26,118 nt of DNA from Entamoeba histolytica HM-1:IMSS (taxonomy: Eukaryota > Evosea > Mastigamoebida > Endamoebidae). Both the position numbers and the translations under genes were made by a program. Shown one piece after another: positions 17,274-25,800 of this stretch (the first letter of the stretch is position 1; the number at the start of each line of letters is the position of its first letter). The notes beneath the pieces are model-generated. The model worked only from the letters and a program-made list of their open reading frames with translations, did not search any database and was not told the origin of the DNA. The DNA lies in assembly GCF_000208925.1 (NCBI RefSeq), contig NW_001915044.1, positions 1 to 26,118 on the forward strand. The letters run 5' to 3'.

Positions 17274-18974
17274 TCATCGTTTATTCTGTAATGAATATTC
17301 ATTACATTTATATTCTATAGATGAACATACTAATTTAACATCTACTGTATCTGGAGTTACAGTACCTTCTTTTGCAATTGCTGAAAGTACTGAATCACCA
17401 CTTTGGAATTTAATAATTTTACCATTAACAACAAATCGTGGATCAAAACAATTCCATGGTATTTCAGATGTTAAATTAAATTTTACTTCACTCCAGTCTT
17501 TATATTCTAAATTTTGTGGATATTCAACACTTCTCATCATTGGAGTAGAAACATCACAACTAAATGTTGGTTGGAAAATAAATACTCCAAAACATGCCAC
17601 ACAACATAAAATAAATGATGCTATAAAAAATGAACTAAACGAAACATCAAGCCATTTCCTTGCTCCCCAAAGAATAACCATTATAGCTGAGTAAACACAA
17701 AGAAAAACTTGTAATAATGACCCTATTAAGAAAGTAACTGCAACACATGCAAGTCCAATATTAAGTAATACAAAATGTGCTAATATAGCATTATTATCCC
17801 ATTGTCCATTTGGTGCCATTTGAAATGATACCCAATATGACAGACTACATAACATAAAAAATCCCCAAATAAATGGGAAATTTCCATTTAATGCTATAAT
17901 TATTGCTAATGTACCAAATAATAATCCACATCCTGCAACATAAATTGGTGGTCCTAATGATATTTTATTTGTTGGTGTTGTTGTTTCTATTTCTTTTAAT
18001 ACAGTTTCTGTAACTTCAGTAAATCTTCTAATAGATGATGTTTTATGTTGTACGTCTTTTAATTGTGTGTTTAATTCTTTAAGAGATTCAATAATAAAAG
18101 GAAGTAAAGCTAATGGATCAATAGATAATGTTCCATCTTCATCTTCTTTAACTGCTTCAGGAATAACTTCTTTTAATTCTTGTGCAATAAACCCAAAACG
18201 TCTTTGTTTATCATTTAAATATTTATAACTCCTTCCAGTTAATAACAATACTTTTTCTAATGCATTTGAAATCTTTTTAATATCTTTTTTATATCTTTGA
18301 TCAGACCGTTGTAAAAATCCATTTTCTGCAAATATTTCTCCAAAGACATGTAGTCTTCTAATATTTTGATTGATGTAATATATTCTAATAAAATCTTCTC
18401 CACATGAATTAATAAGTTCATAAGTAATTGGATTAAGAACAACTCTATCTCCTGATACATTATCATTTTGAGTATATTGATGAGGAATTTGATTTGAAAT
18501 TTGTGTAGAAATACCATCAGTTAAAAAGGGAGATTGATACATTCCAATAGCATTTATCATTGGATTATTTTGATGTGGTGGTGAAACAATTATTTGAGGT
18601 GGTGAATTAGATTGAATAATATTATTGTCATTATTTGATAAATCAACTTCATTTTCTTCTTCCTCTTCTTCTTTTAATTTATATTCTTGTCCTAATAAAT
18701 CACTATAATCATATGGTCTTCTTTTTCTATTAGTTATTGCATTTTCTTCAAATTTTAAATAAGGTAAACAACATTTTGTTGCTGTTTTTTTGTCTTTAAT
18801 TGATTTAAATGGTTCTTGTATATTATTTAATGTACGAATATGCATATCCCAAATATGTGATAAACAATTATATTTAGTTTTTAGTCCTTCATTACATCCT
18901 GGATAAATACATCGATATTCCTTAAATCTAACTCTTTTGGCTTTTTGTTCCATCTTAAAAGACCAAATGTTCAT
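17274..18974 (-). CDS. MYRF-like self-cleaving membrane-tethered zinc-finger protein (predicted)
   Basis: A 566-residue protein with an unusual domain order. Residues 22-45 fit a C2H2 zinc finger (Cys22-x4-Cys27-x12-His40-x4-His45). A basic patch (NRKRR, 82-86), an acidic run (about 101-110) and an Asn/Pro-rich linker follow. Residues about 207-308 match the intramolecular chaperone auto-processing domain of MYRF and phage tailspikes (peptidase S74): VFGEIFAENGFLQRSDQRYK, then GFIAQELKEVIPEAV, DGTLSIDPLALLPFIIESLKEL. The Ser-Lys dyad spacing is kept (Ser224, Lys229; S-D-x-x-x-K). A coiled-coil-like stretch (about 296-330) precedes about five membrane helices (343-467). The C-terminal 100 residues contain four cysteines and an NLT sequon (500), so they are probably luminal. 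By analogy with MYRF, the trimer cuts itself before Ser224 and frees residues 1-223. No Ndt80-type DNA-binding domain is visible. The DNA-binding and cleavage functions are inferred, not shown. Confidence 0.8.
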   Translation of the reverse strand: MNIWSFKMEQKAKRVRFKEYRCIYPGCNEGLKTKYNCLSHIWDMHIRTLNNIQEPFKSIKDKKTATKCCLPYLKFEENAITNRKRRPYDYSDLLGQEYKLKEEEEEENEVDLSNNDNNIIQSNSPPQIIVSPPHQNNPMINAIGMYQSPFLTDGISTQISNQIPHQYTQNDNVSGDRVVLNPITYELINSCGEDFIRIYYINQNIRRLHVFGEIFAENGFLQRSDQRYKKDIKKISNALEKVLLLTGRSYKYLNDKQRRFGFIAQELKEVIPEAVKEDEDGTLSIDPLALLPFIIESLKELNTQLKDVQHKTSSIRRFTEVTETVLKEIETTTPTNKISLGPPIYVAGCGLLFGTLAIIIALNGNFPFIWGFFMLCSLSYWVSFQMAPNGQWDNNAILAHFVLLNIGLACVAVTFLIGSLLQVFLCVYSAIMVILWGARKWLDVSFSSFFIASFILCCVACFGVFIFQPTFSCDVSTPMMRSVEYPQNLEYKDWSEVKFNLTSEIPWNCFDPRFVVNGKIIKFQSGDSVLSAIAKEGTVTPDTVDVKLVCSSIEYKCNEYSLQNKR

Positions 18975-19297
18975 TTCTAGTTTTATTTTTTTTTTATAAT
19001 TTCTTAAATTTTTTTGTTATTCTTTTTATCTTTGAAAAATTCCAAATGTCTTGTTGTTGGGAGTTTTCATATTATTTTTTCTATTAATTTAATGATTGAC
19101 AAAGGAATTATGGAATTAATAACAGTTATTCTTATTCGTTGTTTAAGTCAAAGTCATTCTTTTCTTATTTTTTTTATTATTTTTATTTTTTTCTTTGAAA
19201 CGGTGAGGAATTGTTGTTAATTAGTAATAATCAAATTGGTTATTAAATTATTATTATTATTAATACCTTTAAGATGAAGAAAGAAAAATAATTAAAA
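18975..19297. other. Intergenic region between the TBP-family and MYRF-like genes
   Basis: 323 bases upstream of the MYRF-like gene and downstream of the TBP-family gene. Directly upstream of the MYRF-like start it is A-rich on the minus strand. A 68-codon plus-strand frame (19014-19220) is hydrophobic and T-run driven and is not accepted as a gene. Nothing else is seen. Confidence 0.5.
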
Positions 19298-19936
19298 TTA
19301 TTGATTTGATATATCTTCTTTTCTATTAGCTAGTAAGATAGGATAGATATTCTTATATGCTAAATTCAAACTTTCTTCATCTTTAGCACCTGTAAGAACA
19401 ACTTTCCCTGTTGAAAATACTAATAACGTCACTTTAGGTGATGCCATTCTATATACTAATCCAGGAAATACTTCTGGTTCATATTGACAAAAAGCCAAAT
19501 ATGAATCGACTAAAGTACGTAATGCAATTTGAAACTTCACATCACATGACCCTACTATATTTTGAACATTAAAATTAGAATAATGAATTGGATATCCAAT
19601 TTTCTTAATAATCTTTGCATACTTTTTCGATGCAATTTTACTTTCTTCAATAGAACGAGTTCCAGTACATACAATTTTACCTGTTTGAAAAATTAATGCC
19701 GTTGATTTTGGACTTGAAATTCTCATAATTGCACCTGCAAAACGTTTGGGATTATATTCAGCATTTCTTGCTTTTTGTACTATTTTTCTCAATTCTAATT
19801 TAACACCTAATTGAAATGTTGACACAACATTTACAATCTCTGGGTGTGTATCGTTTGGATTATTTAATGATCTTTCTTGTGACTCAGTTGAAGTTGACAT
19901 ATAATCTGCATGGCATATATTTCCTAATTGTGACAT
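19298..19936 (-). CDS. TATA-binding protein family factor (TBP or TBP-related factor)
   Basis: A 212-residue protein made of a short N-terminal tail and the two-repeat TBP saddle (about 33-205), which binds the TATA or GAAC elements of the minor groove and nucleates transcription complexes. The first repeat contains NAEYNPKRFAGAIMRI and TALIFQTGKIVCTG; the second contains EVFPGLVYRM and LLVFSTGKVVLTG. All four DNA-kinking phenylalanines are present (66, 83, 157, 174). The inter-repeat segment YSNFNVQNIVGSCDVKF is also conserved. Entamoeba has a canonical TBP, recalled as about 234 residues, and a shorter TBP-related factor, TRF1. The present length and divergent points (STFQLGVKLELRK where TBP usually has STVNLGCxLDLK) make TRF1 more likely, but the assignment is not certain. 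Met13 (MSTSTESQ) is an alternative start. The MYRF-like gene lies downstream on the same strand. Confidence 0.93.
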   Translation of the reverse strand: MSQLGNICHADYMSTSTESQERSLNNPNDTHPEIVNVVSTFQLGVKLELRKIVQKARNAEYNPKRFAGAIMRISSPKSTALIFQTGKIVCTGTRSIEESKIASKKYAKIIKKIGYPIHYSNFNVQNIVGSCDVKFQIALRTLVDSYLAFCQYEPEVFPGLVYRMASPKVTLLVFSTGKVVLTGAKDEESLNLAYKNIYPILLANRKEDISNQ

Positions 19937-20370
19937 AGACTAAGGATAATACAAAGTAAAAGAACATCATATGAGACAATGGTTTTCAAATTAAAAATAG
20001 AAAATAAGATACAAACATCTTTTCTATTTCTTCCATTAAGATAGTTTTTTCACACTATTTTATCATTAAATTAATTAAGCTTGCATAGAATTTGTGGTAT
20101 TTGTTATTTGTTTCTCAATCACGAAACAACACCCTATTAAATATCTCTTAGAATATTGTAATGTTCTAATATTATTATTATTTTTTAGTAATTTGTTATT
20201 TATAGAAATATGACTTATTTTTTATCCTTCAAGAAATAAAAATAACTCTATGGAAGATTTTATTAATGACTAAAAATCTTTAAATTAATAAATTTTTTAA
20301 TTATTTGGATTTTATTTCTAAATAATGTGAATAAAAAAAAACAATAAGTAACACAATTAAGAATACTACG
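19937..20370. other. AT-rich intergenic region
   Basis: 434 bases between the TBP-family gene (whose promoter it should contain) and the 3' end of the MSH4 gene, both on the minus strand. It is A+T rich, with homopolymer runs. No open frame, splice-ready coding segment, RNA gene or repeat was recognised. Confidence 0.5.
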
Positions 20371-22638
20371 TTATTCTTCAAGAAACATTTGTTTCAGATA
20401 TTTTAAATACGCACGTAAATTGGATTGATCAAGCTGGCTATCTTTTAGAGCAATTAACTTTTGACCAAGGTCATACTTTGCTGTATTAAATTGTTGGGTG
20501 GTATCTTTTTGAATATTCTTTTTGATTTCAATTGCGTTTTGAATGATAGAAAGAGGAAATCCAGCCATTTCTGCAATTTGAATTCCATAGTAGTCATTTT
20601 CATCAAACCCTTCTGTTAATTTGTATTTTGGACATAGTCCATGATCGTTCAAAGCAACTTCCATATGAAATTGACGTACAACATGAGGATATAATCTTTC
20701 TAAGTTGTTTAATTCAGGGAAATGAGAAACAAAAAGGCAGGTTGATAAACTTTTAAGAATGATTTCTTCACTAACAGCCCATGAAATAGAAACACCATCA
20801 ATAATCCCTGTTCCTCTTCCCAACTCATCAATAAGAATTAAGGAACTGTCATTCATTAATTCAATAATTTCTTTAACTTCTTCCATTTCTTTCATAAATG
20901 AAGATTGATTTAATTCTATTGAATCATCAGTAGATAACCTTGATAAGATATTTGTTAATGGACGTATTGAAGCAGCTTTTGCAGGGATAAAACATCCCAT
21001 ATGACTCAAAATCATTAATAATGCTATTTGTCTAATGTAGGTTGATTTTCCTCCCATATTTGGTCCATTAATTAAACAAAAACGAGAAGTATCATCTATA
21101 TAAGTATCATTAGGAATAAACTGAGTAATAGATGTTTGTAAAATTGGATGTTTTCCTTGTTTGATAATAATTGAACGAGTGTCATTAAATTTTGGTTTAC
21201 ATATTGTTGAGTTTGTTGATGAATAAGTAACAAAACAAATGATCATATCCAATACTCCAATCATTTCAGCTATTTTGTTTAGAACAGTGATTCTTTTTTT
21301 TAATTCTTCAGACTTTTCTGAAATCATACCAATTGATAATTTAATAATATCATTTTTGATAGAAAGGAATTTATTATTTAAGGAAATCATTTCTGGTGTA
21401 TTGACAGAATATTTATTATCAGTTAATTTAACAATTCTACAGCATCCTTCGGGAATATTTTGTTTTGTACCTTTGAAAATATAAGAAAATCCTGATTGTG
21501 TAGTTTTTAATATCAACCCGAGGGTTGATGCTTCTTCAGCAGAGGTATGAATTTTTTCCAATGTTTCTGTAAAAACTTGTTGGGAAACGTCGAGGTATGG
21601 ATTAATATTTTGTTTCATTACAAAACAAATTTTATTCATTGTATTTTTTGAAAGAATTATTGTTGGATTCAAAACACTTTCTAGAATTAACTTTAATTCA
21701 TTAATTTCGGGATCATCTAATATACTTCTTATTGTTGTAATAAGAAGTGGAGCATTTGTGTGAAGTTCAAACCCCTTTTGGAATTGAGGAATTGTATATA
21801 ATAACTTATATAATTCACACATATTTTTTAAGATTGACTGAAGGGTTGTTGGACGGATAGAATCAATTCTATTTAGTTGAAGAATTGATGTAATGATTTT
21901 ATCAATGTCAGGAAGTTGTTTAAGAAATTCAATTGAACGATAGTATAATTCTGAATTTCTAAGAAAGAACTCAACACAATTTTGTCTTTCAAGTATTGTT
22001 TCAATATCACATGGGGGTTGCAAGATGTTATCAATTAACGTTTTTCTTCCATTATTTGTTAGTGTTGTATTAATAACAGCAAATAACGATCCTGTTTTCT
22101 TTGCATCTAAATTGTTTGTAATTAATTCCAATTGTTGAGCAGTTTGAACATCAATTCTTATTTTATTAGACAGAGGAATGTATTTTCCATATAATGCACC
22201 TGGCTGAATAATAAATGCAGACTTTTCAACTTTTTGAATTAAAGCATTAAATGATGCAGCACATAAATATCTTTTTGTTAAGTCCCTCCTAAGTAAATCA
22301 CAACAACTTCCAACAAATAGTCTTTCTGATAGTGTTACACCTTCATTTTCATTAAATGAACTTCTTGGAAGAAAAACAATTTTATTTCTATTTTTTTTAA
22401 GAAGTTGAGTTAATTCACTCTTTTCTTGAGTTTTGGAGATAATTATTTGTGTAGGAGAATACATATTAATAAGGATTAGTGTTTGTATGTATGTGTTTGT
22501 GTCTAGGTATTGACATAGTCCAACAGTGTTAGAACCACATTCAAACCAACATACTCCTATTTCTTTTCCTTTTGTTTCACATAATGCCATAACAATTTCC
22601 CTTTCATATGGGCTTTCATTTTCTCTTTTTCTTTTCAT
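20371..22638 (-). CDS. MSH4: MutS homologue, MSH4 type (meiotic recombination)
   Basis: A 755-residue MutS-family ATPase. It lacks the mismatch-recognition domain I and begins directly with a connector-type segment (IGVCWFECGSN...CQYLDTNTYIQTLILINMYSP), as MSH4 does (compare the FADNTTYAKV region of MSH4). The MutS III lever/clamp region spans about 150-480. The ATPase domain has Walker A GPNMGGKS (525-532), the stretch SRLSTDDSIELNQSSFMKEMEEV (about 567-588), which is distinctly MSH4-like, Walker B LILIDELGRGT (600-610) and His at VSHFPEL. MSH4 pairs with MSH5 to stabilise crossover intermediates in meiosis rather than repair mismatches. It is shorter than animal MSH4 (about 930), mainly through loss of N-terminal sequence. 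A helical C-terminus (about 690-755) fits the dimerisation region. MSH5 is the only serious alternative; the N-terminal and TDD motifs favour MSH4. Confidence 0.88.
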   Translation of the reverse strand: MKRKRENESPYEREIVMALCETKGKEIGVCWFECGSNTVGLCQYLDTNTYIQTLILINMYSPTQIIISKTQEKSELTQLLKKNRNKIVFLPRSSFNENEGVTLSERLFVGSCCDLLRRDLTKRYLCAASFNALIQKVEKSAFIIQPGALYGKYIPLSNKIRIDVQTAQQLELITNNLDAKKTGSLFAVINTTLTNNGRKTLIDNILQPPCDIETILERQNCVEFFLRNSELYYRSIEFLKQLPDIDKIITSILQLNRIDSIRPTTLQSILKNMCELYKLLYTIPQFQKGFELHTNAPLLITTIRSILDDPEINELKLILESVLNPTIILSKNTMNKICFVMKQNINPYLDVSQQVFTETLEKIHTSAEEASTLGLILKTTQSGFSYIFKGTKQNIPEGCCRIVKLTDNKYSVNTPEMISLNNKFLSIKNDIIKLSIGMISEKSEELKKRITVLNKIAEMIGVLDMIICFVTYSSTNSTICKPKFNDTRSIIIKQGKHPILQTSITQFIPNDTYIDDTSRFCLINGPNMGGKSTYIRQIALLMILSHMGCFIPAKAASIRPLTNILSRLSTDDSIELNQSSFMKEMEEVKEIIELMNDSSLILIDELGRGTGIIDGVSISWAVSEEIILKSLSTCLFVSHFPELNNLERLYPHVVRQFHMEVALNDHGLCPKYKLTEGFDENDYYGIQIAEMAGFPLSIIQNAIEIKKNIQKDTTQQFNTAKYDLGQKLIALKDSQLDQSNLRAYLKYLKQMFLEE

Positions 22639-22853
22639 CTCAATTTTTAATTAACTACTCTCTTCATCAAAACTTCCTTATTTCTTTTGTTGTCTTTTCA
22701 TCACAAATGACAAGAACAAACAATGAATTTTTTGTAATTTTTTTGATTCATAAAAACTTTAAATCATAGAATTATAATAAAAATATAGTTATATTCTTAT
22801 CACAATGTCTTGACTGAGAAGTATTTTTAGAGGTTCAATCATATTTAGTTCAC

Positions 22854-25800
22854 ATGCAACACACGTTGCAACCAACTAAAGAAGAAGATGTTTTTAATGA
22901 ATTTAAGGATAATATTGTACTACAGCTTAATGTTCTCAATACAATAGGTACAATCATGAAAAAGACTGATAAAAAAGTTTTGAATAAAATTATACCTATG
23001 GTTGGTCAGCTCATTGAGTTAACAAAAAAAGAAAAAGAAATAACTCAAGTTGGGTTGAATACTTCAGGGTCATTGTTGGTATTAGAGGAGATTTACCAAA
23101 CTATGAATGAAGAAAAGAGTAGAGAATATGTCAGTTATATTCAAGAAGTTATGACAATCAAAATGCCTATTACAGGAATGGGATTATATTATATGAGTGA
23201 AATCATTAAGTTATATGATAATATTATATTTGTTAATGAAGAAATTGAGTTATTATTGCTAGAATTTAAACATATGAAAGAAGTTATCAATAAAACAATT
23301 GAAACATTTACTGTTTTGTCAACATTACAAGAAAATAATGAAAGAAGTAAAATAATTGTTCAAGAATTTATTAGCCTTAATGAAGAAATTAAAAAGGAAG
23401 AAATAGAGCTAGAAAATAAACCAAATATGATTATTGATAAAATTAGATCAATAATAATGAAGCATTTTATATATGTTGTTTCATATTCAAAATTACAAAA
23501 AATATTTCTTGTTACTTCACAATTTTTTGCAATTCGTTTAGACAATATTATACAACGTATTCAAAAGAATAAAAGTAATTTAACTCTAATAGACATTAAT
23601 GACTTTATCTTTTTAATACAATATTATATTAATTGTATTTCTCTCATTTCATTCTATTATTTTACAAGTCAGTGGAATATTTCATCTTTTTGTAATAAGT
23701 TATTTCCATTACTTCAACAAATAATGAAATTAATGACTGATTTACTTAATAAAAGTCATACAACACAAGAGATATTTATATTTCTTGAGAAGTATAAGAA
23801 TGAATTATTATTTATTTCATTTTCAATAAAGTCTATAATAAAAGATATTGTTGAATTAATTCCATCAGTTTCATTTGAAACTTTTAAACATACTGTTAGT
23901 GATTTCTTTATGATAGTTGAAGAGATTGATCAACTTAATATTGATACTTCAATTTATGATATTATTGAAAGGATGAAAAAAGTTTCATTAATGCAAAAGA
24001 AATTTCAATCCATTATTTCCATGGTTGTTCAATATGATACAAAAGATGTTCATTTTGAGAATAGTATTAATATTATAAGTCAAATGGTAAATATGATGGG
24101 ATCAAGAAATACTACCAAAGTAATGGTTCATAACCAAATTAAAAATATCAAACAAAGTATCACCGAAATTATGATTGAATCTTCTCTTTTCATTCCAATA
24201 TTTTCATTTGGGATAGAAACTCAAAAATTTGCATATCAAAATAATATTGTTTGTATTTTTTCTGAATGTCAACAATGTATGAAATATCTTTCTTCTTTTA
24301 TAAGAAATAGTAAAGATGGAGGAGTATATCATAACTATGAGCCAATGCAAATGATTTCTTATTTAAAAAATTCTTATTTTCAAAAAAAGTTTTGTATATT
24401 TCCATCAGTATCAAAAGAAATTACTACTTTCTTTGATTTATTAGAAACAAGAAAATTTAAAACAATACATGAAATGGTACAATTTGTTTATGAATCTCAA
24501 ATGGAAATAAGTAATTCATTTACACCACAAACAGATATGATTCATTATTGTATTAATGAAATTAAAAATATAATTTCATTATTTTTAAATGAAAGTTTAA
24601 TTGAAAAATTAGAAGAAATTATTAGTAAAAGTATTATTATATCAAAAATGTGTCAATGTTTTATTCTTCAAAATCAAACTAATGAAATAACAAAATATCC
24701 TTTAAGTATTGAAAAACAAATTAAATCAATTAAAATATTTAGTAAAAGTGGTAATATTTCATTAAAAATTATTAAAGAACCTATTCATGAACTTCAAAAA
24801 ATTCTTAATTCATTACAACAGTCATTATATTCTACTCCATTTGAAAGTTTTGGATTAGTTAGTTCACAATGTCATTCATCTGGTTCATCTTCTTTCTTTC
24901 AATCACTTCATTCAATTTGTTCACAAAAACTTTTTTCAACAGATTCTACAATATCATCAGTAGATTCATGTTGTACAATTACATTAGATTATAGATTTAA
25001 TGAAATATTTGTTTTATTAAGAGAATCTTTTAATATTATAACATGTTTTAGAGGAAATGGTAAAAAGAAAATAACAAAAGAAGAATTTGTTAAATTTAAA
25101 GAGAAAATTGTAAATTGTACAGAACATTGTTTTATTTTTTTCTTTGACTTAGCTGATACTCAATATAAACAAATAACAACAAATGCAATAGAAGTATTTA
25201 AACAATACATTTATTTTATTTCAATTCCAACATTTCCAAAATATTATAATATTATTTCAGAACATATGGCACCAACATGTTTAAGTTTCTTTTCAAGTAT
25301 TCTTCGTAGTTTTTATTCAATTCTTTCACAAAAATTATTATCAGTTCGATCAGAAATTGAAAGTTTAGTCCATCATATGGAACCATCACAAGTAATTTTA
25401 TTTACATTCCAAAAGAAATATAAACCACTTATACATGTGATAGAAGGATACTTAGATTATTTTGTATTATATGAACCAAAAAAGAATATATATCCAATTA
25501 CTAAATTTATTAAATGGGCATATAAATTACCAACAATGAGTTTTCCTATTGACTTTAAACCACTTTTTATGTTTGATATTGAAAGTATTAAACCAACAAA
25601 AGAAGTAGATAGTAATTTATTATTAGAGAAGTTTTTAACAAAAAATACTGTAGATGTATTACTTAATTTATATGGATTTGATAATACATTTAGACTATGT
25701 CTTCAAGAAGATCAAGAAATAACAGATATTATTTCTATTATTTCATGTTATCAAACATTTATTACAAAATCATCAATACAATTTGAATTTATAACAAATG

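Noticed and set aside
17274..18974. Considered as phage-derived tailspike sequence or contamination because of the peptidase S74-like block
   Set aside because: The block sits in the MYRF context, with a zinc finger before it and membrane spans after it, in host-like codon usage. S74/ICA domains are established in eukaryotic MYRF proteins.
19014..19220. Plus-strand 68-codon hydrophobic frame
   Set aside because: Its Phe/Ile content comes from T runs in the upstream region of the MYRF-like gene. No conserved features were seen.
22805..22853. ATG at 22805 as the start of the long right-hand gene, with a small intron
   Set aside because: The frame hits TGA after one further codon. The only GT...AG pairs nearby would give introns of 10-24 nt, too short for this genome.
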